DNA of 64,000 nt from Parafilimonas terrae (lineage in GTDB: Bacteria > Bacteroidota > Bacteroidia > Chitinophagales > Chitinophagaceae). Positions 1 to 8,424 of the stretch are shown piece by piece (the first letter of the stretch is position 1; every line of letters starts with the position of its first letter). A program made the translations under genes and the position numbers. The notes under the pieces were generated by a model. That model saw only the letters and a program-made list of their open reading frames with translations. It was not told the origin of the DNA and ran no database searches. The stretch covers positions 310,001 through 374,000 of the forward strand of contig NZ_FOXQ01000001.1 in the NCBI RefSeq assembly GCF_900115755.1. Reading direction: 5' to 3'.

Positions 1-150
1 AAGCTTTGCTAAAGGCGTTGCATTATGCTGCGGATGATGCTCTAAAATACCAAGCGCTTTTTCAACCTGCATGCCACGAATAACATCAGCCAGCAAACGC
101 ATTTTGCGCGGACCTGTGGGATAATTTTTAAGTTTAGCTACTGCTTCCAT
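1..150 (-). CDS. rplV: 50S ribosomal protein L22, N-terminal part (runs off the window)
   Basis: The reverse strand reads MEAVAKLKNYPTGPRKMRLL and continues with DVIRGMQVEKAL, the N-terminal signature of ribosomal protein L22 (RKMRLLADVIRG). L22 binds 23S rRNA and lines the nascent-peptide exit tunnel. The ATG is at 148-150; only about 50 residues are inside the window and the frame is open to base 1. It is the last visible gene of the S10 cluster, 90 bp downstream of rpsS, separated by a heptamer-repeat hairpin. Confidence 0.93.
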   Translation of the reverse strand, partial: MEAVAKLKNYPTGPRKMRLLADVIRGMQVEKALGILEHHPQHNATPLAKL

Positions 151-160
151 AATTATTAAA

Positions 161-242
161 GTCAAAAGTCAAAAGTCAAAATTCAAAAAGCTTAAATTCG
201 AAGTCTCTGATTTTTACTTTTCACTTTTTAATTTTGAATTTT
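161..242. repeat. Heptamer-repeat inverted structure in the rpsS-rplV spacer
   Basis: Three exact GTCAAAA heptamers and one TTCAAAA lie in tandem at 161-188. The facing arm at 211-242 is a period-7 complement (TTTTTAC, TTTTCAC, TTTTTAA, TTTTGAA). The ends pair perfectly over 11 bp (178-188 with 232-242), and the right foot includes part of the rpsS stop codon. It could fold into an AU-rich hairpin between two ribosomal genes; its function is unknown. Confidence 0.7.
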
Positions 243-507
243 ATTTACTGCCTGAATGTCCTCTGAAGTTCCTGGTTGGAGCGAATTCGCCTAATTTATG
301 GCCAACCATAAATTCTGTTACATAAACCGGGATGAATTTGTTACCGTTGTGTACAGCGAAAGTATGTCCAACAAAATCAGGTGTAATTGTAGAGCGGCGG
401 CTCCATGTTTTAATAACTGATTTTTTGTTTTTACCCTCGTTGATATTCAGAACTTTTTTATCCAGCTTTACGTCAACGTAAGGACCTTTTTTAATCGAAC
501 GACCCAT
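241..507 (-). CDS. rpsS: 30S ribosomal protein S19
   Basis: An 88-residue basic protein with the S19 signatures: N-terminal [12 protein letters not shown], the central [20 protein letters not shown], and a C-terminal [17 protein letters not shown]19 pairs with S13 in the head of the small subunit and contacts A-site tRNA and helix 42. Length is normal for the family. It lies 30 bp after rplB and upstream of rplV, the universal order of the S10 operon, so it is surely cotranscribed with them. Confidence 0.98.
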   Translation of the reverse strand: MGRSIKKGPYVDVKLDKKVLNINEGKNKKSVIKTWSRRSTITPDFVGHTFAVHNGNKFIPVYVTEFMVGHKLGEFAPTRNFRGHSGSK

Positions 508-537
508 TTATATTCTGTTTAACGATTTCTGATTTAA

Positions 538-1377
538 TTATTTAGCCAGCTTTTTACCATTCTTTCTTTGCAGGATAAGCTTATTGCTTGCCTTGCCTCT
601 CTTACGGGTAATTTCGCCCTTAGCGTATTTACCTGTCCTGCTTCTCGGATGGCCGCCTGAAGCTTTACCTTCACCTCCACCCATCGGGTGATCTACAGGG
701 TTCATAGCCACACCACGGTTGCGTGGGCGAATACCTCTCCAGCGGTTACGGCCGGCCTTACCCATTGTTTGCAGGTTATGGTCGCTGTTTGAAACCACAC
801 CAACTGTTGCATAACAATTAATAAGAATCCTGCGCAATTCGCCTGAAGGCATTTTCAATACAGCGTATTTTTCTTCTTTGGCATTAAGCTGTGCGGAAGC
901 GCCTGCGCTTCTTGCCAGCTTTCCGCCCTGGTTAGGCTGCATTTCAATATTGTGAACATTTGTACCCAGCGGCATGTTTTTCATTTGCAATGCATTGCCA
1001 ATTTCGGGGGCTACTGCATCTCCGGAAATAATAGTGGCTCCCACCTGCAGGCCCTGCGGCGCAAGTATGTATCTTTTTTCACCATCCGTATATTCAACCA
1101 AAGCGATGAATGCCGAACGGTTAGGATCATATTCAATGGTTTTTACCGTTGCTGCAATATCTTTTTTATTACGTTTAAAATCCACAACACGGTATTTCCT
1201 TTTATGGCCACCGCCCATGTAACGCATTGATCTTCTGCCCTGAGCATTACGGCCAGCCGTTTTTGACATCGGCTCCAGCAAACTCTTTTCAGGTTCGTTG
1301 GTAGTTATTTCAGCATACGCATTACCAATTCTCCAACGCATGCCTGCTGTAACCGGTTTATACTTTTTTAATGCCAT
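538..1377 (-). CDS. rplB: 50S ribosomal protein L2
   Basis: A 279-residue protein matching L2 along its whole length. It begins [16 protein letters not shown], has the [21 protein letters not shown] core and the conserved C-terminal segment [23 protein letters not shown] followed by a GGGEG motif. That His-containing loop approaches the peptidyl transferase centre and is needed for activity in the family. The first strands differ from the proteobacterial N-terminus, as is usual in Bacteroidota. It sits between rplW (52 bp upstream) and rpsS (30 bp downstream) in the S10 operon. Confidence 0.98.
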   Translation of the reverse strand: MALKKYKPVTAGMRWRIGNAYAEITTNEPEKSLLEPMSKTAGRNAQGRRSMRYMGGGHKRKYRVVDFKRNKKDIAATVKTIEYDPNRSAFIALVEYTDGEKRYILAPQGLQVGATIISGDAVAPEIGNALQMKNMPLGTNVHNIEMQPNQGGKLARSAGASAQLNAKEEKYAVLKMPSGELRRILINCYATVGVVSNSDHNLQTMGKAGRNRWRGIRPRNRGVAMNPVDHPMGGGEGKASGGHPRSRTGKYAKGEITRKRGKASNKLILQRKNGKKLAK

Positions 1378-1429
1378 TGTACTTTTATTTTATCAACTTT
1401 TGCGGCAGTTGCTGCCTTAACTTATTTGC

Positions 1430-1729
1430 TTAAATATTTGCGTACAAATCAATTGTATCGCCTTCTGCTACGGTAACCATTGCTTTTTTATAAGCCGGTT
1501 TTACACCTTTTACAAAACCAGCCTTTGTAAACTTGGTTTTGTTTTTACCCGGAACAACCAGGGTATTTACATCCACTACAGATACTCCGTAAAATTCTTC
1601 AACGGCTTTTTTAATTTCAAGCTTATTTGCTTTACGGCTTACCTTAAAAGCATAACGCTTCAGCTTTTCCTGCTGGCCATTTGCCTTTTCTGTAAGGATT
1701 GGTTTTATTAAAACTTCTGCTAACTGCAT
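1430..1729 (-). CDS. rplW: 50S ribosomal protein L23
   Basis: A 99-residue L23: N-terminal LIKPILTEKANGQQ, then RYAFKVSRKANKLEIKKAVE, the usual order of the family fold, followed by a basic loop (GKNKTKFTKAGFVKG) and a C-terminal strand. L23 sits at the polypeptide exit and docks trigger factor and SRP. The gene lies 26 bp downstream of rplD and 52 bp upstream of rplB. Confidence 0.97.
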   Translation of the reverse strand: MQLAEVLIKPILTEKANGQQEKLKRYAFKVSRKANKLEIKKAVEEFYGVSVVDVNTLVVPGKNKTKFTKAGFVKGVKPAYKKAMVTVAEGDTIDLYANI

Positions 1730-1755
1730 TTTTCTTTTATTGAAATGTTATTCAA

Positions 1756-2400
1756 TTATGCTTTTTCTTCTGCCACTTCTGTTTCGTCAACAAATATTTT
1801 TGCCGCACCTTCTGTTAAAACAAGCGCATCTGCATTTAAAATATCATACGTATTTAAATCTGTTAATGCACAGCTTAATACGGTATCAATGTTGCGAAGA
1901 CTTAAATAAAGATTATCATTCAGTTCATCTGTAACAAACAAAGTTTTCTTGCCACCTAAATTCCAGCTTTTTAAAGCATCAGCCACCTGTTTTGTTTTAG
2001 GAGTATCCAGCTTTACATCTTCAACAACCAATAAAGCATTATTTTTTGTTTTGTATGATAAGGCGCTCACTTTGGCGAGGTCTTTCACTTTCTTGTTCAG
2101 CTTAAAATCGTAGCTGTGTGGCTTAGGCCCGAAAATGGTACCACCACCCTTGTATAAGGGGTTACGAATGTTACCTTTTCTGGAACCACCGGTACCTTTC
2201 TGACGGTGAAGTTTGCGGCTTGCACCATGCACCTCAGCACGGGTTTTTACTTTATGTGTACCCTGGCGCTGAGCGGCCTGGTATTGTTTAACAGCGAGAT
2301 AGATTACATGATCATTTGGCTCTGCTCCAAAAATATCATCAGGCAATTCTAATGTCCTGCCGGTTTTTTCACCTTTTATATTTAAAACGTCAACTTGCAT
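1756..2400 (-). CDS. rplD: 50S ribosomal protein L4
   Basis: A 214-residue L4 with the conserved extended loop around residues 45-100 (KTRAEVHGASRKLHRQKGTG, then GSRKGN, and FGPKPHSYDFKLNKK), which reaches into the exit tunnel wall, followed by the globular Rossmann-like part. It is slightly longer than the E. coli protein because of an acidic C-terminal tail (VDETEVAEEKA). In gammaproteobacteria L4 represses its own operon; nothing here shows that it does so in this organism. A 32-bp perfect palindrome lies immediately upstream. Confidence 0.97.
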   Translation of the reverse strand: MQVDVLNIKGEKTGRTLELPDDIFGAEPNDHVIYLAVKQYQAAQRQGTHKVKTRAEVHGASRKLHRQKGTGGSRKGNIRNPLYKGGGTIFGPKPHSYDFKLNKKVKDLAKVSALSYKTKNNALLVVEDVKLDTPKTKQVADALKSWNLGGKKTLFVTDELNDNLYLSLRNIDTVLSCALTDLNTYDILNADALVLTEGAAKIFVDETEVAEEKA

Positions 2401-2419
2401 TTCGCTTTATTTATTTTTA

Positions 2420-2451
2420 AAACCTATAAGGTTTATAAACCTTATAGGTTT
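2420..2451. repeat. 32-bp perfect palindrome between rplC and rplD
   Basis: The two 16-bp arms (AAACCTATAAGGTTTA and its exact complement) meet with no spacer. Each arm is itself an inverted repeat (AAACCT-ATA-AGGTTT), so the transcript could form one long hairpin or two small ones. It fills most of the 54-bp spacer between the rplC stop and the rplD start. No T-run follows on the transcribed strand, so it is unlikely to be a full terminator. Confidence 0.85.
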
Positions 2452-2454
2452 CGA

Positions 2455-3072
2455 TTATTTCTGAATTAATACAATAGAGCCGTTATGCCCCGGTACAGAA
2501 CCGCTGATAAGAATATAATTCTTTTCAGGAAACAGCTTTACCACTTTCAAACCTTTAAGCTTTACGCGGTCGCCGCCCATTCTGCCGGCCATACGCACAC
2601 CTTTAAATACACGTGAAGCATCGGAAGAGTTACCGATAGAACCGGGAGCCCTCTGGCGGTCATGCTGGCCGTGAGACTGCTGTCCTACACCACCAAAACC
2701 GTGACGTTTTACAACGCCCTGAAAACCTTTACCTTTTGTTGTACCAACAACATCAACTTTTTCACCTTCGGTAAAAATGTCGATAGTAACAGTTTCGCCT
2801 AAAGCTTTATCAATATTATAATCGCGGAATTCTTTTACGAACTTTTTAGGAGCAGTGCTTGCTTTTGCAAAGTGATTGGTCTCGGCTTTAATGGAGTGTT
2901 TTTCAGTTTTGTCGCCGAATGCCAACTGGAGAGAAGAGTACCCATCTGTTTCTTTTGTTTTAACCTGGGTTACCACGCAGGGGCCAGCTTCAATAATGGT
3001 ACAAGCTGTTTGCTTGCCATCCGGAGTGAAGATGCTGGTCATCCCGATCTTTTTACCAATAATTCCTTTCAT
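2455..3072 (-). CDS. rplC: 50S ribosomal protein L3
   Basis: A 205-residue L3: starts [20 protein letters not shown], has the conserved central [17 protein letters not shown], the [14 protein letters not shown] stretch containing the glutamine that is methylated by PrmB in other bacteria, and [16 protein letters not shown] near the C-terminus. L3 organises the 3' end of 23S rRNA near the peptidyl transferase centre. It is separated from rpsJ by an unusually long 333-bp spacer, while the following rplD starts 54 bp after its stop. Confidence 0.98.
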   Translation of the reverse strand: MKGIIGKKIGMTSIFTPDGKQTACTIIEAGPCVVTQVKTKETDGYSSLQLAFGDKTEKHSIKAETNHFAKASTAPKKFVKEFRDYNIDKALGETVTIDIFTEGEKVDVVGTTKGKGFQGVVKRHGFGGVGQQSHGQHDRQRAPGSIGNSSDASRVFKGVRMAGRMGGDRVKLKGLKVVKLFPEKNYILISGSVPGHNGSIVLIQK

Positions 3073-3405
3073 TTTTTGCGGTTTTAGCCCCGCATGGTTA
3101 TAAGGACTTCCTTTTTTGTCAGGAATCGATCCTCTGTTTAGCTACCGACCTTTTCTTTTGTTTCCCGATTTTACACCGGGAGAGAAGTACCGGAAGTAAG
3201 CAAACCTCGAAGGGCTTGTTTATATGTTGTCTGAAGCGGTATCTTGGATATTCTGCTAATTTTCAGGATTAATCCAAAACTCCTTTCAGATATTTCATTT
3301 TTCAGAGCTCTTTTTTCAAACTTTCGATTGATTGAGAGATGATATTATTTGTAAGAACTTTTTATCCGATAATCCCTGAATCCTAAGAATCCAGGTTCAG
3401 ACAGT
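3073..3405. other. Long rpsJ-rplC spacer without a gene
   Basis: This 333-bp gap lies inside an operon whose other spacers are 26-90 bp. No ORF of convincing length or codon use is present. The part nearest rpsJ (3371-3402) has AATCCCTGAATCCTAAGAATCC followed by AGGTTCAGACAG, and AATTTTCAGGATTAATCC recurs at 3258-3275, a pattern of ATCCTGA-like words. On the transcribed strand it could be a structured leader for rplC or an inserted intergenic repeat; I cannot tell which, and see no exact TAnnTTTG promoter in it. Confidence 0.5.
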
Positions 3406-3711
3406 TTACGCCTTGATCTCTACTTCAACGCCTGAAGGAAGATCGAGCTTGCTCAGCGCATCCACGGTTCTTGATGAAGAAGTGTAGATGTCCAGTAAAC
3501 GCTTATGTGTTGCCAACTGGAATTGCTCACGGCTTTTCTTGTTTACGTGGGGAGAACGGAGAACAGTGAAAATCCTCGTATGTGTTGGAAGAGGAATTGG
3601 GCCTGTTACTACGGCGCCTGTGCCACGTACTGTTTTCACGATCTTTTCGGCTGATTTATCAACCAGGTTATGATCGTATGATTTCAATTTTATTCTTATT
3701 CTCTGAGACAT
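3406..3711 (-). CDS. rpsJ: 30S ribosomal protein S10
   Basis: A 101-residue S10 ([20 protein letters not shown], then the loop [28 protein letters not shown]). S10 is a head protein of the small subunit and, as NusE, part of transcription antitermination. The start at 3711 is preferred over an in-frame ATG at 3732 because it gives the family N-terminus and because a promoter match at 3743-3773 would put the transcript start close to 3736. First gene of the visible S10 operon. Confidence 0.97.
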   Translation of the reverse strand: MSQRIRIKLKSYDHNLVDKSAEKIVKTVRGTGAVVTGPIPLPTHTRIFTVLRSPHVNKKSREQFQLATHKRLLDIYTSSSRTVDALSKLDLPSGVEVEIKA

Positions 3712-3742
3712 AATCAAAACCAATTTTTTCAAATTGGGAGCG

Positions 3743-3773
3743 CAAAGGTAGGTTTCTCACAGATATGGCACAA
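3743..3773 (-). promoter_or_regulatory. Predicted Bacteroidota promoter of the S10 operon
   Basis: On the minus strand a perfect TAnnTTTG (-7) element, TACCTTTG, occupies 3750-3743, with TTG (-33) at 3773-3771; the 20-nt gap fits the 17-23 nt spacing known for the Bacteroidota housekeeping sigma factor. It lies about 30 bp before the rpsJ ATG. Confidence 0.65.
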
Positions 3774-3872
3774 GCATTTAGAGAAGTTTTTTTGATAATT
3801 TTTGTTAAGGATGCACGGAAACTGCAAATTTCATTCATTTAATATGAAAACACCGCTCCTTTCAAATAATAT

Positions 3873-3880
3873 TAAGTTTG
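3873..3880 (+). promoter_or_regulatory. Predicted -7 element of the Crp/Fnr-type gene
   Basis: TAAGTTTG is an exact match to the Bacteroidota TAnnTTTG -7 consensus. It ends 22 bp before the ATG at 3903, which supports that ATG as the original start of the downstream regulator. No clear -33 TTG is seen at the right distance. Confidence 0.5.
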
Positions 3881-3902
3881 CCAAATCAACATCTCAAAGG
3901 TT

Positions 3903-4488
3903 ATGATAAGCTATTTGGCAGAAAAACTCCCGCACCTCAAGCAGGCTCGAACAATTTGCAGCATTATATGAAAGAATTGAAGTGCCGTCGAGAACCATCC
4001 TGCTTAGGGAAGGAGAAATTTCCAGGCAGTTTTTCTTTGTGGAAGAAGGCTGCCTGCGCGCCTGGATTAACAATAATGGCAAGGATTTAACCTTCCAGTT
4101 CTTTTTTGAAGGGCAGGGCGTGTCCTCTGCCGAAAGTTTCCGAAAAAAAATTCCAAGCATTTTTACCATAGAAACAATTGAGCCTTCTGTAATTCAAATC
4201 ATGCATAAAAAAGATTATGATCATATTATGCAGGAACTGAACAATGACACCACTTTTTTGAAAGAAATGACGGAAATAATTTTTGAGCGGCAATTATATT
4301 ATGTACGGGAATTCTTATCCTTTATCCGCGATACCCCGCAGCAACGTTACCTGAATTTATTACAGCAAAAACCACAGGTAGTGCAGCGTGTGCCCCAACA
4401 TTATATAGCCTCTTACCTCGGCATTACATCGGTACATTTAAGCCGCATCCGCAATAAACTGCTAAAAGAAAACAAGCATAGTTCTTAA
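3903..4488 (+). pseudogene. Crp/Fnr-family transcriptional regulator with an apparent frameshift near codon 14
   Basis: From the ATG at 3903 the frame reads MISYLAEKLPHLKQ and then stops after eight more codons. One base further on (from about 3945) the adjacent frame continues LEQFAALYERIEVPSRTILL and the rest of a cyclic-nucleotide-binding-domain regulator through to 4488. Joined, the product is about 195 residues, the usual length of this Bacteroidota group: a cNMP-type beta-roll (about 15-125) and a C-terminal helix-turn-helix (QHYIASYLGITSVHLSRIR). As it stands, only a shortened product from GTG 3982 (168 residues, missing the first strands) can be made. A one-base insertion, a sequencing error or recoding would all explain it. 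The partner is probably the MDR gene 58 bp downstream on the same strand. Confidence 0.8.
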
Positions 4489-4546
4489 CAAATGTTATCG
4501 TTCAATGCCTGCCTGCTGCATCAACTTTGTTTCAAAATAAAGAATT

Positions 4547-5509
4547 ATGAAAGCAGCAGTAATTACCGGCTTCGGGGAAACACCACAATATGCAGACTTT
4601 CCTGACCCAGTAATATCCGGCAATGAGCAATTTATACATGTAAAAGCAGCCGTTCTTGAAAATTTCGACAAAGGCGCATCTTCGGGAAAACATTATTCAA
4701 GCAAAACTTTATTTCCAAAATTCCCGGCAATAGTTGGCAATGATGGTGTTGGCATTACAGAAAATGGAGAGCTGGTGGCTTTTGGAAAAATCAGGCCGCC
4801 TTATGGCGCTTTTGCAGAAAAGGTTTCGGCAGGTTACACTATCCCGGTGCCTTCTGGTATTGATCCTGCTGATGCCGCTGCTATTCTTCCTTCAGCACTC
4901 ACTTCATTACTTCCTTTAAAGCATGCAGCAAAATTACTGCCTGGCGAAACGGTTTTTGTAAACGGCGCTACCGGCGTTTCGGGCAGAATTGCAGTGCAAA
5001 TAGCTAAAATATTAGGTGCAAAAAAAATTGTTGCTGCAGGCAGAAATGATGCTTCGCTTCAACTGCTGAAAACTTTAGGGGCAGATGAAACAATCAGTTT
5101 ATTACAAAGCGATGAAAAGCTTGCAGAGAACCTGATTGCAGCAGGAGGCGATGAAGGTTATGACATCGTGATTGATTTTTTATGGGGCCATCCTGCTGAA
5201 ATATTGATCAATACGTTTATTCCTAAACAAGCAGGTTTTGCCAAACACAGGATACGTTATATACAGGTTGGCGAAAAAGCAGGATCACATTTATCTATAC
5301 CGGGTTCTGCATTCCGTACTTCAGGTTTGGAAATGATGGGCGTGGGAAAAATTGCCGGCGAAGTGCTGACGGAAGAAATTAACCTCGTCTGGAATTTGAT
5401 ACAGGAGAAGAAATTATATATGGATATTGAAAAAGTGCCACTAAAAAATATCAGCGAGGCATGGCAGCGCACTGGCCTTGCCGGTAAACGTTTGGTAATA
5501 GTTCCGTAA
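4547..5509 (+). CDS. Quinone-oxidoreductase-like MDR family enzyme (zinc-independent)
   Basis: A 320-residue medium-chain dehydrogenase/reductase. N-terminal GroES-like domain (MKAAVITGFGETPQ, residues 1-115), then a Rossmann domain with the NADPH-binding glycine pattern VNGATGVSGRIAVQIAKILG at about 140-160. The catalytic and structural zinc cysteines of classical alcohol dehydrogenases are absent, which fits the quinone oxidoreductase/enoyl reductase branch. The substrate cannot be told. It follows the disrupted Crp/Fnr-like gene on the same strand, a pairing in which the regulator often controls the reductase. Confidence 0.85.
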   Translation: MKAAVITGFGETPQYADFPDPVISGNEQFIHVKAAVLENFDKGASSGKHYSSKTLFPKFPAIVGNDGVGITENGELVAFGKIRPPYGAFAEKVSAGYTIPVPSGIDPADAAAILPSALTSLLPLKHAAKLLPGETVFVNGATGVSGRIAVQIAKILGAKKIVAAGRNDASLQLLKTLGADETISLLQSDEKLAENLIAAGGDEGYDIVIDFLWGHPAEILINTFIPKQAGFAKHRIRYIQVGEKAGSHLSIPGSAFRTSGLEMMGVGKIAGEVLTEEINLVWNLIQEKKLYMDIEKVPLKNISEAWQRTGLAGKRLVIVP

Positions 5510-6040
5510 AACAAAATGAAATAATTTCATGCACTTAATTTTACGGAGTGAGCAGTTAAAAGAGCCTATTCCAAATTTTCAACTTTCTGAAACTGCACAA
5601 TCAGGATTTAATGACCAAGCTTAAAAAAACAATATAATTAAAGCGAACAAAATAATAATGGCGTATATAATATCGCCGGTATCAACTTTAAACAGGTTTA
5701 TCTTAAACACCCGTTTTGATTTTATGTTCTTTTTAAAAGGTACGATCATTAAAAGTTATTAAAGCAGTTAGCGTTATTAATTTACGAATTCAGTTATTCT
5801 GCGCAAATGCAATATTGAATTGAAGAAATAGTATTGCTCCCGGATATACCTTAATAAGCAGATGTACGCAGGCTTGTTTGGTGAAATAAAAGTAGTGTAT
5901 TGTTTCTTAAAAAGGACAGTGAAAAATAAAAAACAATTACAATTGACAGCATTTCAGTTTCCGGAGGTAAATTATAATTTTTGCGGCAAAGACTAAATAC
6001 TTCAAACGTTTATCCAAGCATCAGCAACTTTTACCGGTTA
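5510..6040. other. 531-bp region without a recognisable gene
   Basis: Very AT-rich DNA between the 3' ends of the MDR gene and the BT_3928-like gene. Stops are dense in all frames. I found no tRNA, no strong hairpin and no remnant of a known protein. A TTGACA (5943) and a TATAAT (5973) occur but are 24 bp apart and no gene follows. Confidence 0.5.
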
Positions 6041-7150
6041 TTATTTTAAAAGTCTTTCCGGTAAATCAGCATAGCTGAATTTATCCAGCACATCAGCGCC
6101 GTGCATAACAAAATAGGTTGGGTTTACACGCGCTGCCGTTTTAATCACCGTGCCATCACATAATAAAACATCAGCAGGAATGCTGCCTGAGATTCTTTCA
6201 GCACCCTGCTTATCAGCTGTAACAATATAAAAATGTATTTGCTGCTGTTGCAATTGCTGCACATACTTTTTAAAATCATCATTCATCCAGTCATCAACCG
6301 TGCTGAAGTCTTTTGCAAACAGCATTACATACTTTGCATCAGATTGTAATAAATCTTTCGTTGTATCTGTTCCATTAAAAGAAAATAAAGCAAAATCAGC
6401 AATAGGCGGCGTAGCATTTCCTTTTCTTACAACTTTATCTACACGGTCAATAAACTCGTATGTTGAATCGAGATCAGCGGGCAAAGTTTCTGCAGTATAT
6501 TCTTGCACCTTACCATTTTTTCTGTATTTAAAAACCATTACAATACTGTCCGGCACTGCATTTGGCGGCGGCTGCATTTGCTGCAATAAATTATTTCCTT
6601 TTTTATAAGGGAGGCAATCTACTACCGGCAAATGCTTCATTACATAAGCCTGCAATTCACCTATAACAGCAATACAGAATATCAAAGAACAAACAGCCGC
6701 AATGGGTCTTAAAGATGATATTATTTTCTTCCTGTTAATAAACAATATAAGTATCAGGACTAATAAAATAAGGTCTTTTGTAAAAGATTGCGCAGGTGTT
6801 AGTGGCAGGCAATCTCCAAAACAACCGCAAGTTTTTATTTTACCGGAAAACAAAGCATAACCGGTAAGAAAACTAAAAAAGATTATGAGCAATAATAACA
6901 GCCAGCTAAATAAGCGCATGCGCCAGCCAATGATTACCGCGACGCCGGCAAGCACTTCAAATACATTCATTATAAGGGAAAAGGCCAATGTGTAGTCATT
7001 AAAAAAATACATATTCCAGGCTTGAAAAAACTCCTGCATCTTATAACTCAAACCAAGCGGGTCATTCGCCTTAACCAGCCCACTAAAAATAAACAGCAGC
7101 CCAACAACCCAGCGAATAATCAATAAGCCTGTATTTTTTTTTGTTGTCAT
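6041..7150 (-). CDS. BT_3928-like / DoxX-type membrane protein with C-terminal thioredoxin-like region
   Basis: A 369-residue protein. The N-terminal half has four to five membrane helices (about 8-28, 48-70, 74-96, 120-138, 150-170) in the DoxX/MauE arrangement, with a Cys-rich loop TCGCFGDCLPL at about 107-117. The C-terminal ~180 residues are predicted soluble and resemble a thioredoxin-fold or peroxiredoxin-like domain of unknown activity (PIADFALFSFNG, YVMLFAKDFSTVDDW). This matches the BT_3928 family of Bacteroidota, which is often found beside DUF1599, as here (72 bp downstream of it). A role in envelope thiol-disulfide chemistry is an inference from the DoxX/MauE relation. Confidence 0.75.
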   Translation of the reverse strand: MTTKKNTGLLIIRWVVGLLFIFSGLVKANDPLGLSYKMQEFFQAWNMYFFNDYTLAFSLIMNVFEVLAGVAVIIGWRMRLFSWLLLLLIIFFSFLTGYALFSGKIKTCGCFGDCLPLTPAQSFTKDLILLVLILILFINRKKIISSLRPIAAVCSLIFCIAVIGELQAYVMKHLPVVDCLPYKKGNNLLQQMQPPPNAVPDSIVMVFKYRKNGKVQEYTAETLPADLDSTYEFIDRVDKVVRKGNATPPIADFALFSFNGTDTTKDLLQSDAKYVMLFAKDFSTVDDWMNDDFKKYVQQLQQQQIHFYIVTADKQGAERISGSIPADVLLCDGTVIKTAARVNPTYFVMHGADVLDKFSYADLPERLLK

Positions 7151-7222
7151 TGTATCTTTTTTAGGTATGAGGTGTAAGGTTAAATGTATAAGGCCATAGC
7201 AGCGCCGCTTTCTCCTTACGTC

Positions 7223-7774
7223 CTATCCCTTGTGTTTTCCTTCATCAATCATTATTAAAGCAAAAACTGCATAGTTAAGAATATCAGTATAGTTGGCATC
7301 AATGCCTTCGCTTATGAGGGTTTTGCCATCGTTGTTCAAAATTTGTTTTACACGCAGTAATTTTACTATAATTAAATCAACAAAACTTTCCTGGCTCATT
7401 TCACGCCAGGCTTCGCCATAGTCATGATTTTTATTCAGCAAAGTATGCTTTGCAATATGAACTGCTTCATCATACAAATCACCAGCCTGTTTTACAGAAA
7501 GCTCTTCAACAACCGGGTTATTTAGTTTCAACTGAACTAAGCCAATAACGGCATAATTAATAATACCAATGAACTCACTTTGCACATCATCATCCACTTT
7601 ACGTTCTTCCAGGTTTTGTATATTTCTTATGCGCAGCGCTTTTATGAAAATCTGATCAACCACAGATATTGTACGCAGCACGCGCCACGCCGTACCATAG
7701 TCTTTTGTTTTTTTAAGAAAAATTTCTTTGCAACTTTCTATTGCCTTATCAAACTGGGTTTCTGTATTAATCAT
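7223..7774 (-). CDS. DUF1599 domain protein with internal duplication
   Basis: A 183-residue protein consisting of two copies of one module. The first has FLKKTKDYGTAWRVLRTISV (about 19-38) and the second LLNKNHDYGEAWREMSQESF (about 113-132); each is followed by a D-x-I-x-x-K-x-LR-I/V helix and an acidic stretch. This is the DUF1599 family, widespread in Bacteroidota, with all-alpha character. No activity is established that I can name. It is directly upstream of the BT_3928-like gene and probably cotranscribed. Confidence 0.85.
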   Translation of the reverse strand: MINTETQFDKAIESCKEIFLKKTKDYGTAWRVLRTISVVDQIFIKALRIRNIQNLEERKVDDDVQSEFIGIINYAVIGLVQLKLNNPVVEELSVKQAGDLYDEAVHIAKHTLLNKNHDYGEAWREMSQESFVDLIIVKLLRVKQILNNDGKTLISEGIDANYTDILNYAVFALIMIDEGKHKG

Positions 7775-7822
7775 TGTATATTATAGTGAAGTAATTTTTT
7801 GAAAGACTTTTATTCTCAGGCT

Positions 7823-8320
7823 TTACAGGGCTTCATCTGCCGATGGGCCATACATTCCCGGAACAGGCACATTTAATAACCGCAGGTAAACACTTAATTG
7901 CCCGCGATGATGGTAAACATGATTCATTGCCAGGTTGCGCAATGCCACTTTTTTGGGCAATTGAAACATGATTTGTTCGCCGCGGCGGAAAATCCATATG
8001 CTGTTTAAATTATCGTCAGTTGCTGATTCCAATACTTTTATTGCTGCAGCGATGCTGTCATCAAACAGCTTTAAAATTTCTCCGGTGTTTTTAGGCGGTT
8101 CACTATTAAATGATGCTGAAGCCAGGTCAAATTGATCAGCATTTAAAATTCTTTCAAACCAAACAGGCAATTCAGCAATATGCTTTGCAAGCTTGCCAAG
8201 TTTCATTGATTTTTCGTGTGGCTGCCATTCCAGTTTATCGGTTGGAACACGTTCCAGTATTTTTCTTGTATTAATTGCTTCGTGCTTTAATTCTCCAAGC
8301 AAGGCTGTATTCATCGCCAT
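7823..8320 (-). CDS. DinB/YfiT-family four-helix-bundle protein
   Basis: A 165-residue DinB-superfamily protein. The family metal-site histidines are visible in HEAINTRKILERVP (helix 1 region), KHIAELPVWFERIL (about 47-60) and the C-terminal HVYHHRGQLSVYLRLLNVP (about 135-153). Members include thiol-dependent transferases (bacillithiol or mycothiol S-transferases), but the actual substrate is not inferable. Stand-alone gene 104 bp below the radical SAM gene on the same strand. Confidence 0.85.
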   Translation of the reverse strand: MAMNTALLGELKHEAINTRKILERVPTDKLEWQPHEKSMKLGKLAKHIAELPVWFERILNADQFDLASASFNSEPPKNTGEILKLFDDSIAAAIKVLESATDDNLNSIWIFRRGEQIMFQLPKKVALRNLAMNHVYHHRGQLSVYLRLLNVPVPGMYGPSADEAL

Positions 8321-8424
8321 TTTATATTCGTATTTTGACAGGCAGCTAAAGTAGAAAATAAAAAGCCATCAGTAAGCAAATGTTTGCCTAAGTTTATTCA
8401 CGAAGAAGTTTGTGTTAACAGCAA

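Noticed and set aside
161-188. CRISPR-like tandem repeats
   Set aside because: The repeats are contiguous 7-mers without spacers and face complementary repeats; no cas genes are present.
952-1230. Plus-strand ORF opposite rplB
   Set aside because: It is a shadow of the highly conserved rplB coding frame without recognisable content.
3712-3732. Seven-codon N-terminal extension of rpsJ (start at 3732)
   Set aside because: It lengthens S10 beyond the family N-terminus, and the predicted transcript start lies near 3736, leaving no leader for that start.
5943-5978. TTGACA...TATAAT sigma-70-like promoter
   Set aside because: Spacing is 24 bp, Bacteroidota do not use this consensus, and no gene follows on that strand.
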